NCBI RefSeq assembly: GCF_029784135.1
Contig: NC_073745.1
Coordinates: forward strand, 244,679,624-244,743,623
Length of the DNA: 64,000 bases
Origin: Toxorhynchites rutilus septentrionalis
Lineage: Eukaryota > Arthropoda > Insecta > Diptera > Culicidae
Direction: 5' to 3'
Shown here: positions 11,629-20,771 of the stretch, one piece after another
How positions within the stretch are numbered: position 1 is the first letter of the stretch
How the letters are laid out: each line of letters begins with the position of its first letter
Position numbers and translations under genes: made by a program
Notes under the pieces: generated by a model
Told to the model about the DNA's origin: nothing
The model's database searches: none
Seen by the model: the letters and a program-made list of their open reading frames with translations, nothing else

Positions 11629-12682
11629 TATGAATATATTTTTTTCTTAGGATGATAATATAAATAATATAATAATAGAATAAAAATATAAAAAAAAAAC
11701 ACGATACATACTACCTTCAATCGTGTTTTTTTATATTATTATTCTATTTATTATTTTGTTGTTCAAACTCTTTTTTTGTGCGAATTTTCTGTTCGTATGC
11801 GATTTTCTGTTCTTGTGCGATTTTTTGTGGGTTTTTTATTCTTTGTGCGGTATAGCGAAAGAAGCACATTTGACGAAATTATCATCCATGATTTCTGATA
11901 ACAACTGATAACAGTTTCGACCAGAGCTGCAATCCATCACCGTCAATGTCACAAAAAAACTGACCATAGTCACTCAATTCCTCTCACGGCTCGTGAGATC
12001 CAAATATTCAGTAGTGATACTCACTTTTTTGTTTCTGACACCTACCCAAATGACGGTTTGTTCCAATGCCTCTCACTGCCGATCGCTCTGTTTTCAACTT
12101 TACGTTACGAGAGCGGTGGTTGTGGCGTATGATGGTAGTAGAAATGTGAGTGATCAGACAGTTCCAATCATTTTTGACAATCGCGACGGTTGTTTAAATT
12201 AGTTTGTTGAAGTAGAAGTTGTTGTTGTTAGAGGTGTCTAAATTTTTCGTTCATTCGATTATCGATTAATCGTGGGGCCAATATTTGATTCATTCGAACA
12301 ATTGTCTTTCAGAATTCGATTAACCGAGCGAATATTTATTTCTTGTAGTCAAAATGAACAGACATTTATAATAAAAAATATTATGGTGTCAGAATTTTAA
12401 AAGTTACATTAAATATAATTTTCAAATAAACATGGTGCAGCATAATGGTTTTTGAATGAAATGGTATTTAAGTATATTGATAAATTTACCATTTCATAAT
12501 TATTTGCGAACCATGAAAACGATTCGATTGAAAACCGACAAGACGTGTTTTTTTAATTTAAAGTTAATAATTACCAGAACTACTGAAGTTTAGTTAATAA
12601 ACGTGAGATGAACACAAAAATTTCATTTTTTCATAAAACGAAAGAAAATTGCGATCTCAAAGAATCGCTCAATATCATCCAC
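11629..12682. other. No gene seen
   Basis: AT-rich and T-run-rich sequence with short chance frames (for example 11993-12202). No motifs or repeat ends recognised. The RFC3 pseudogene begins on the - strand at 12683. Confidence 0.35.
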
Positions 12683-13708
12683 TTACATTGAGGCTTTATT
12701 GAGAAACTTCTTATACAGTGCCACAAACTACACCACGAACACTTCCAGATGAAATATATGTTTGCCTCCTTGCTGCATCCGGTGTTCATAATGCCCGGAA
12801 AAACTCAACGTTTGCGTCTTCAGACTCATATCGCAATTTTTAATCAGATTCGGTACCAATCCACAGATTATAAAATTCGATAGAACGCCTTGTGATAGCA
12901 GCTGGTATAGCTGTTCCCTCACCACTTCCAGCTTCTGTGGACTTTGTTCGAGGGAAATCTGATTGGCGGTTTCTCGATGGAATATTGGCCAGTCGATTCC
13001 CGGCACCACTTAGTTGACCGTGAACGGTTAGTGTTGTACCTTGCAAGCTTCCAGAATGAGGATAGCATAATTCTTTTCGCTAGCTCCGAAGGAATGTGCT
13101 GAAATGCAAATAGTGTTGTTACATTCAAGAAACGAACAAATGACAATCTCACATTTAAAATTTTAAGAATATCCTCCTAAGATAGAGCCGGCACTCTTAT
13201 TCCCAAGCAACGACTCCTAACCGCGGGAATAACCCGTGGAGTAGAATTGGCGCACAAATTCAATGTGCACGTAGACAAATACTTTTCAATGGTTCTTCTC
13301 AGCGCATCCTGAGTATCTTTGGTCAACTAATCTACCTCGGACAAGACGAGTCTCATATTCACTGGGATCAATTTGCTTGATCAAATCCGACACGACCACC
13401 CTGTTATATATCCCGACAACCGATGAATTCAACTCCATGTGGTAATTACTGCTGATGGTCCTGATTCCCATCTTCCGGTTCGAGGGCGTTGTGAAGTTCA
13501 TTATCTAATTGCGTAGCCGTTCCGCGCCCGGTTGGTAAAGTTTCCGCAGCAGACAAACGATGCGAGTTTTCTTACTGGCCTGGAAGGACCGTAAAACATG
13601 CGGGAAGTCTCCCTGGTAGCAAATATTAATCAGATGCGTAACATGCGTTTTGTGGTAGTCCAGTTTGGACAGCTGGCGCGGTCGGTAGCGGTCAATCCAG
13701 AGAGCCGT
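12683..13708 (-). pseudogene. RfC3-like (pseudogene): Replication factor C subunit 3 (RFC3/RfC38) pseudogene
   Basis: Reading from 13708 downward, the translation follows RFC3 in order: the N-terminal box (ALWIDRYRPRQLSKLDYHK), GDFPH, a damaged Walker A region followed by KKTRI, MNFTTPSNRKM, ISSNYHMEL, RVVVSDLIKQ, the LSEVD Walker B box, LTKDTQDALRRTIEKY, STPRVIPAVRSRCLGIRVPA, HIPSELAKRI, the collar segment PIFHRETANQISLEQSPQK, YEHRMQQGGKHIFHLEVFV and LYKKF. RFC3 is a clamp-loader AAA+ subunit that loads PCNA. Damage: start ATG is ACG (13706-13708); the P-loop glycines are lost to indels; a TAG follows LRN; a frameshift lies near 13375; stops lie after EVD, after PALS, within KVQH*PFTVN* and near the C-terminus. 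An intron-like segment remains at 13099-13152. The family match is from conserved boxes in order and is strong; the copy cannot encode a working protein. Confidence 0.88.
13099..13152 (-). other. Retained intron in RFC3 pseudogene
   Basis: On the - strand GTGAGATTG...TTTGCATTTCAG (54 bp) separates the EDILKIL part from HIPSEL. It has canonical donor and acceptor and interrupts the homology. A few codons adjoining it seem to be missing. Its presence argues for a DNA-level duplicate rather than a processed retrocopy. Confidence 0.55.
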
Positions 13709-14762
13709 TGTACACAAAATTTTTTGATGTATTATGTATACAAAAATGCTTAGTGACTTTTTGTTTTCGTGTTGGCCTTTGTCAGAATAAATGTCCTCAC
13801 CTCCAGAGATGCCATTTATACACATCAACGTTTCAGATTTCGTCAAAAATCGGGAACGTTGATGTGTAAAATTGGCAAATATTTTTGTAACTGCGAGAAT
13901 AGCAAAGTAATGTATGAAAAAAGGGGTTGTTAGCGCAGGGAATCAAGTCATAAAGAGAAGAAATACCATATCCCTGCAGTCTGCAACTGAAAATATAAGT
14001 CTGCAACAGGATAGTCAGGATTGTGTTGAATCAATTGCGAACATGTCTACAAATTTAGCATCCTTGCAATGATGAGAAACCAATTTGGTAAAAAAAAATT
14101 GAAGTCGAACGGGTTTCAAAATAAGTACTAAGTACTAATACGAATGACATGTGTAATACTACTTAGAGTTGGCGAAGTACCACTAAAAACGTTAAGGCCA
14201 TCTGAAAAGATGAAAAGAAAATACATGTCTGAAAATACAAAATTCTTCAAATTGTAATTAAAATCAAACTGTATATTTACATCTGGCATCCCTGGTCGTG
14301 AAGAACGAACACAAAGAGGCGAATGTTGTGAATATTGCCAAACACCAAACCATCAGCTAGACTTTTGAGTGTCGCTCTATTCTGACATTTCAGCAACAGG
14401 ACACTCACCAAGGAGCTCGGATTTCTGCTGTTAAGTAGAAGCTCACCATGTGTTAGTGTTGTGATAATACCCTTTTCACACTATTGGCATGGCTTTGGGA
14501 TGGTCACCAAAGATAATCGTAGTACAAAATTTGTTGATTAACTTTGTGTGAGTACCATCACTTGATTCTCACGACAAATCGCAGCTCTGGTTTCGACATG
14601 CAACCAAAGGCACAACACAGCCACGCGTAACCGAAAAGGCAAACTGTCTCATCGCAAAGCAGGGAAACAACAAAAAAATCGAAGTGGATATGAATTATTT
14701 TCTTGGGGAAACCTTTTTTATGCGGTCCCATCTACCGCACCGTATTTTTATTTTTTTTTTTT
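13709..14762. other. No gene seen
   Basis: Sequence upstream of the RFC3 pseudogene. No coding exon, promoter or repeat terminus recognised. Confidence 0.35.
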
Positions 14763-15930
14763 TGATTACGTCTTACATTAAGGGTACCAAATCCGAAAAC
14801 AGGTCACGTTTTTATGAAATAAAGTTAAGGATAATAACTATTTTTGCTGCGAACGGATTATAACGATTTCCATACCAATCGAATCGGAATGTTTCTAAGA
14901 TTTGTTTGATATACATTACAATCCCACAGTCTGTATGTATATGGTTTAAATTGGAAGCATTCCTAATTTCCTATACATTTGTTCTGTCCATTTGTGTGCT
15001 TTCCCGAACAGAGCTGTTAATAACGGGGATAACGAAAAGAGAATATTTGCGAAGTGAACTCCACCCTTGCATAGTGAGTAAACTGTCGCTGGCGTATAAG
15101 TATTGCATCTCCTCTGAGGAGGATTCTCAGAATCATTCTGTGCCTGAAACAACAAAGGTCGTTTATTCTGCTCGTTTTGTGTTTTATGTTTCCCCTCAAG
15201 CTGTGAACGGTAGCGAATATATCCATCAGTGTTTGGCTTTATGTGTGTTGTTGTTTTTGTTGCGCGAAACTTAGAACTTGTTCATCTCCTGTACATGTGA
15301 ATAGCACACCTTCGATACTTTTAGTTGCCATTCGTATTTGATCTCTTGCGCATCGACTCTGTTCTAATGCAATAAGCTCCTAGCTTTGTTGACGGTTTTG
15401 ACCGAGAGTCGAGAAACGATTTTTCATAGACGGTGATTCTCACGATGTTTCACACATGATTTCCGACGCGCACTACAAACCACGTTCCATTCAAACCACT
15501 GCTGCTCGCAAACTACTATAGTGACAAAAACGTTTATAGCAGACACTATAGTTTTCGTACGTTTATAGCAGGCACTTCAAGCTACCGAACGCACTATTCG
15601 TTTTTCTCCCCACCCCTCTAGGGCGCCCTCCAGGCGCGCAGTCTCGTTATTTAATAGCAGTACCTCGTAAGGAAACAAATTGCGACATATGACCAATTAG
15701 TGTAGAACAATAGTGTAGGCAAGAAAAAAATCGTTTCTTCTCGAAATGATTCAACAAAACCACGCAAGCCATCAAACTATTTCAGGGTCCCCGGAGCTTT
15801 TTTTGTACTAAAGAGTTATTATGAAATTTCGACGTATTCGCAAATAATATCAGAAATGATAAACCAAAAAATTAAAAAAAAGAATGCGTAGTCCTACGTC
15901 CTAAGCGGTCGTGTCTCGGATACAACCCCT
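14763..15930 (+). mobile_element. A-family element, copy 2 (diverged)
   Basis: It begins GATTACGTCTTACATTAAGGG after a long T run (14750-14763) and continues with the shared AATCCGAAAACAGGTCACG. It ends GCGTAGTCCTACGTCCTAAG, then GCGGTCGTGTCTCGGATACAACC and a T run. The interior (15060-15370) is shared with the copy at 51195-51790, including GCGTATAAGTATTGCATCTC and AACAACAAAGGTCG, but not with copy 1. The 122-codon frame at 14906-15274 has no recognisable features. Confidence 0.6.
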
Positions 15931-15989
15931 CGATTTTTTTTTAAGCTACTGGTGAAGCTTTGTATGATTTTTTCTTGCGATCCCTATCC

Positions 15990-16450
15990 CTATCCCTACA
16001 CGACTCGAGAAATAATCAAGTAAATGGAACGAAATTTGGCATATGGAGGTTTTTGTAGGACAATAAATGTTTATATGATGGTTCAACACATCTTACCCCT
16101 CTCTAAGGTGGTGGCTGCCATACAAACAAAACACAAATTTCTGCATAACTTCATAATTAATAGAGCAAATGGAACCAAAATTGGAATTTGAGGATTTGTG
16201 ATGTAAATCCTCTAGAAGGAGAAAGAGGGTCTCATAAAAATATTACACATATTTCAACCAAACATATTAACAACTAAACAAAATAATTGAAAACTTTGGG
16301 AAAAATCTGAAGGAAAATAGGGAAATTCAAAAAATTTAATTCCCAAATGTGCCACAATTACATCTCGATAAGAGTTTTTAGTACATTTGATGTTTGCGCT
16401 AACGAAACTGATCGTTGTTCGAAAGTGGAAATTGTTTTTTCAGGTGATAA
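15990..16450 (+). repeat. Long-variant Helitron-like dispersed repeat
   Basis: Contains the family phrases CTCGAGAAATAATCAAGTAAA, TGGCTGCCATACAAAC and AAACACAAATTTCTGCATAA, then an extension (GTTTGCGCTAACGAAACTGA, TTCGAAAGTGGAAATTG) found reverse-complemented at 27530-27620 and 57270-57360. No coding capacity. Confidence 0.55.
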
Positions 16451-17074
16451 AATGCACTCCTGCATTTTTGTTTATATAGTTTATATAGTTAGATATACTA
16501 TATAAACAAAAATGAATCACCAAATGTGTTGGTAAACACAAACCCGAGAAAAAAATAAATCCTGTCCACGTTAAATTTCGGACACCAAGATGTTGCCAGT
16601 AAAACAAAAATTCACGTAATACAACAAAACCGATTGCTTATTTCAGTAAAATAGACTTATATCTAAAACAAGGAAAGCTTACTTCGATGTTAATTACGTT
16701 GTCTGTAAAATTCTCGAACTTTCTTGGAAACATCTGCCATTAGGTTCCGTACAGTATCCTCAGATATGCTGGCGGTAGCGCTTTTCCATCTCCTCTTGAA
16801 ATGATTATTGCCATTCGCTTTCTTCTTAGTTTCGAATAGTTTTCGCTTAATCAGAGCCCAGTACTTTTCCACTGGACGAAGTTCTGGACAGTTCGGTAGA
16901 TTTGCTCTTTATGGCACATATTTGACCTCATGTGCATTATACCATTCCAGGATGGATTTTGCATAGTGACAAAAGGCCAAATCTGGCCAAAACAACGCTG
17001 GAGAGTCGTGGCTTCTTATGAATGGTAGCAACCGCTTCTGGAGACATTCCTTCTCGTAGACATCTTTGTTGATA

Positions 17075-18330
17075 AAGGGTGTGTCACATTAAATTGCATC
17101 ACGGAAAAAACGCTGTAGAAATTCGCCCAGTAGACCGATCCTTTTGAAAATTTTAGACAGTAAAATAAAAACTATTAAACAACTTTTGGCATTTTCTTTT
17201 TATTCATACTTCGAGCCCAAGCCCGTATGCTCGCACCTTCCTCTTTACCCCGTCCATAAGGTTCTGTACAACGTCAGGTTGTAGTTTTTTTGAACAGAAA
17301 TCCATTTTCTCTTGAAGTCCGCCTCCGATTTGACAACTTTTGGGTTCTTCCGGAGGGCCTGCTTCATAATCGCCCAATATTTCTCTATTGGGCGAAGCTC
17401 CGGCGCGTTGGGCGGGTTCATTTCCTTTGGCACGAAGGTGACTCCGTTGGCTTCGTATCACTCCAACACGTCCTTTGAATAGTGGCACGAAGCGAGATCC
17501 GGCCAGAAGATGGTCGGGCCCTCGTGCTGCTTCAATAGTGGTAGTAAGCGCTTCTGTAGGCACTCCTTAAGGTAAACCTGCCCGTTTACCGTGCCGGTCA
17601 TCACGAAGGGGGCGCTCCGCTTTCCGCAAGAGCAGATCGCTTGCCACGCCATGTACTTTTTGGCAAACTTGGATAGTTTCTGCTTGCGAATCTCCTCCGG
17701 AACGCTGAATTTGTCCTCTGCGGAGAAGAACAACAGGCCCGGCAGCTGACGAAAGTCCGCTTTGACGTAAGTTTCGTCGTCCATTACCAGACAATGCGGC
17801 TTCGTCAGCATTTCGGTGTACAGCTTCCGGGCTCGTGTCTTCCCCACCATGTTTTGCCTTTCAACGCGGTTAGGAGCCTTCTGAACCTTGTATGTACGCA
17901 GGCCCTCCCGCTGCTTGTTCCGCTGGACGAATGAACTTGACAAATTCAGCTTATTGGCGACATCCCGGACCGAACTTCTCGGATCACGTCTAAACTGCTT
18001 AACTACGCGCTTGTGATCTTTTTCACTGACGGAGCATCCATTTTTGCCGTTCTTCACCTTCCGGTCGATGGTTAGGTTCTCGAAGTACCGTTTTAGTACT
18101 CTGCTGACCGTGGATTGGACGATTCCCAGCATCTTACCGATGTCCCGATGTGACAACTCCGGATTCTCAAAATGAGTGCGCAGGATTAATTCACGACGCT
18201 CTTTTTCGTTCGACGACATTTTTCCAAATTTACGAAAAATTGACAGTGAAGCATGGCCAACGTGATCTATACACTCTTATCTGATTTTAAGCGAAAGCTG
18301 AAGATATAATTCCTAAAAATTAAATTTCTA
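17075..18330 (-). mobile_element. DD37E transposon (inner), right end degraded
   Basis: The left end AAGGGTGTGTCACATTAAAT follows TA at 17073-17074 inside the outer transposase. The subterminal GCTGTAGAAATT at 17111 recurs inverted as AATTTCTACAGC near 18323-18334, but the final ~36 bp of the right terminal repeat is absent and the sequence passes directly into outer-element code. A deletion removed this end together with the middle of the outer transposase. Confidence 0.75.
17204..18219 (-). pseudogene. DD37E transposase, nearly intact (inner element)
   Basis: From the ATG at 18219 (MSSNEKERRELILRTH) the protein has two helix-turn-helix segments (about residues 8-45, then SVRDVANKLNLSSSFVQR), the catalytic CLVMDDETYV, FWPDLASCHYSKDVLE and PELRPIEKYWAIMKQ. 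The last two catalytic residues are 37 apart, so it is DD37E. Only two lesions are visible: an in-frame TGA at 17458-17460 where a Trp is expected (compare LEWY in the outer copy), and a frameshift near 17270-17285. The expected C-terminus (LMDGVKRKVRAYGLGLEV) continues in another frame and ends at 17204. Expected length is about 338 residues. It cuts and pastes its element at TA sites when functional; this copy would not be. Confidence 0.88.
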
Positions 18331-18573
18331 CAGCATGAACATTTTTGCAAAAACTGGGTGTAGAGCACCTTAGCACGGCTTTTTGCAGTGAAATTTTGCT
18401 TGTCATCACGATTGGACACCTTTTTCACTTTGTACGCCTTCATTCCATGCCTCTGCTTCACTTTTTGTACATATGATTTTGATTTTCCAACCTTTCCAGC
18501 CACCGTTCTAACTGAAAGATTGGGGTGTTTCTCAATAATGGCAACCACCTTTCGGTCCATCTGTCGAGAGTAG

Positions 18574-19366
18574 GGCACAGGATAGTCATAGTCAATTGAG
18601 GATAGTCGGCTGACTAACCGACTGACTATATCCGTAGTCAGTTAGTAATGGCTTTTGGCTTCTTCACACAGTTTCTCCGCCAAAACGACTGAACAGTCAA
18701 TCGGGCGTTTAGTCGCTATCCTCTACCGACTCGACTATATCATTTCATTCTTCCCAGCCAAATTGTCTTCATTGCATTTTCAAGTGACTTCCCACAAAAC
18801 GAATTCGTTCCTTTCTCTCTTTCCCATGTATCTTTATGCATGCATCGATGTTTGAGTTCATCGTGGTTTGACAAACGCTACAGGTGAGCTAGATTTTTTT
18901 GTATCGTACACGAAAATTACTCACACCTATAAAATAGCGGTGTGTGAGCTATTTTGCACGCCTAATACTAACTAATACTAACGCGAGGACCTTTATAGCA
19001 AACTTGATAAATGTCTAAGTTCGTTGGTTTGAGCTCAAGATGGGTAGAAAATAAACCGTCTATTGATGAGGTAACTACTTTTTTGCATCAGGAGTCGTCA
19101 AGTTTTCGTTCCTCTTTATATGAACGTACAATGAGATTGCATACGGAGGTACAAAATTAGTGTCAGGGGGAAATGGAAATGTGGATTGAAGTCAGTTGAA
19201 TGAAGAGGCAGATTTGTATTCATTAGTCGAGTCATTTAAAATAACCACTGACTGGACTAGTTCACCAGTCATCCTCGCTAGTCAACGCTAGTCAATTCAT
19301 TTTCTAGTCAAGTCATTTTTTGTTGGCGGTGACTGCCGAAGCAGCTCTAGTCGAAGCGGAGCTACT
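18574..19366. mobile_element. 793-bp insertion with 8-bp target duplication, class unknown
   Basis: It interrupts the outer DD37E transposase between KNEDRLYS and RQMDRK. Flanking 8-mers GAGAGTAG (18566-18573) and GGGAGTAG (19367-19374) differ at one base and look like a target-site duplication. An 8-bp duplication would suit hAT-type elements, but I see no good terminal inverted repeats. Both ends are rich in tandem TAGTC/GACTA motifs. No coding frame. Confidence 0.55.
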
Positions 19367-19748
19367 GGGAGTAGAGTCGGTCTTCATTTTTCACCGTCGA
19401 AGATTTCGGGCCCTGCTCGAGAGCATACATTTCGATTTGTTCCACTTCCAACCTTCCGATCCACAGTTGAGCGCTGGTCAAACGATTTGCACACACTAAA
19501 CACGGTATTCTACGGCAGTTGCAGCTTTTTGGCGAGATCGCGTACCGACAGTGTTGGATTTTGCTGCCGTTCGCGCAAAATGCGTTTGCGTACTTCCACT
19601 TGATTCGACGCCATTTTACCAAACTGATGAAGAATGTAAACATGTTGGACATCGAAATAAAGAGGAGGGTGTCAGCTGTCATGTAAGTGAAATATTTCAT
19701 TGATTAGGGCAAAGAAAAGTGTCCGAAATTTAACGTGGACAGGCTTTA

Positions 19749-20074
19749 GTCCGATTTGAGCTGTTATCATTTTATTATATTTTCTGTATCAAACATGTAT
19801 TCCATGTAACGGAGAAATATTTTATATGCAAATAACTGAAGAATCTTGAATGAGAATCGTGTCTGAATATAAGTTTATATTATATCGAGTTTTGATAAAA
19901 GTACTAGGAAATTTATAGTAGAAGAAAATTTTAAAGAGTGAATAAGAAGATCCATCAATTAATAGTTTTGCGATTGGATCCATGAACGTTTGCTTAATAA
20001 GAAAACGTGAATGTTCGAAAGTATTGATAAAAAAAATCAATTTTGGGCGGGACGAAGTTTGTCGGGTCAACTAG
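19749..20074 (+). mobile_element. Helitron-like repeat, long variant
   Basis: It ends GGGCGGGACGAAGTTTGTCG, GGTCAACTAG followed by T, the 3' terminus shared with elements at 53995-54665, 36666-36976 and 25404-25784. The interior (AACGTGAATGTTCGAAAGTATTGAT) matches the reverse complement of 25440-25780. It adjoins the end of the outer DD37E element. Helitron assignment rests on the CTAG|T end and the A/T insertion sites of sister copies. Confidence 0.6.
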
Positions 20075-20771
20075 TAAATCAAAAATTTTGTTTATCAGAT
20101 CCCTGAAAATGCAATGGAACATAAAGGTGAATGATAATCATTTTAGCTTAAAATTACTGGGAGATTTAAAAATGTTGATTCGTAATTAGTAATAGTCGGA
20201 TAATCGGTTGTTTTCAACGGATACTGACTTTACTGGTATAAATAAGTCTGTGATTAGATCTAGTTTCATAAATAAGAAATGTAATTTTTTTTAATGGTTT
20301 ACAATGTTGCATGTATTCAACGATTTGTTGTTTTTTTTCAAAATAATTATTATTTTTTACGGCAACCAGTTAGAACTTGCTCGAGGTCCTAATAAATTTA
20401 ATTTGATAAAAGCTGAAAAAAATGAATGAATTCCATTTTAGACGGAGAGTAGAGCACGAAATGAAATTTTATGGCCACTCTCGTTATCGCTGTCACTAGT
20501 CACTATCACCATTCACTTTTTCTTTTAAATCGTAATGAAACTTATAGGCTATGAAAGGCATCGACATAAACCATTGTTCTGTTCAATGATGAATAAACAA
20601 GTAGATTCAAACATAAAGCACATCTATCACGTGCGATTAATTGATATTGAGTTATAAGATCGCATAATTATTCCTATGTCACCACATTCCTAAGAAATTG
20701 CACAGACAATTCTCGATTTATCACCACTTTATTCCAATTTTTGCCTAATGCAAACACTTGTAATAGTTATA
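20075..20771. other. No gene seen
   Basis: AT-rich filler between a Helitron-like repeat and the large fold-back element. No frame or repeat terminus recognised. Confidence 0.35.

Larger units (their letters stand above)
16690..19614 (-). pseudogene. DD37E transposase remnant (outer element)
   Basis: The frame starts at the ATG at 19614 (MASNQVEVRKRILRERQQNP), an N-terminal helix-turn-helix. It hits a stop after LAKKLQLP, is split by the 18574-19366 insertion, and resumes as RQMDRKVVAIIEKHPNLSVR with a second helix-turn-helix through KSRAKVLYTQFLQK (18578 to about 18340). The middle, with the first catalytic Asp, is missing. After the inner element it resumes as KECLQKRLLPF, then FWPDLAFCHYAKSILEWY (second Asp), a stop, and CPELRPVEKYWALIKRK (catalytic Glu), ending FYRQRN at 16690. 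The second Asp and the Glu are separated by 37 residues, the signature of the mosquito ITmD37E group. It is inactive. Confidence 0.85.
16558..19746 (-). mobile_element. DD37E mariner-group transposon (outer), carrying two insertions
   Basis: Terminal inverted repeats are CCTGTCCACGTTAAATTTCG (from 16561) and its reverse complement ending at 19743. Allowing two or three further bases, both ends lie next to TA (16556-16557, 19747-19748). The 25-bp repeats are perfect, so the ends are not very old even though the coding sequence is broken. The element was split by a second DD37E element (17075 to about 18330) and a 793-bp insertion (18574-19366). Confidence 0.85.

Noticed and set aside
13505..13846. 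Functional RFC3 N-terminal gene
   Set aside because: The first ~45 codons of this frame are non-homologous, the true start is ACG, and the P-loop is destroyed.
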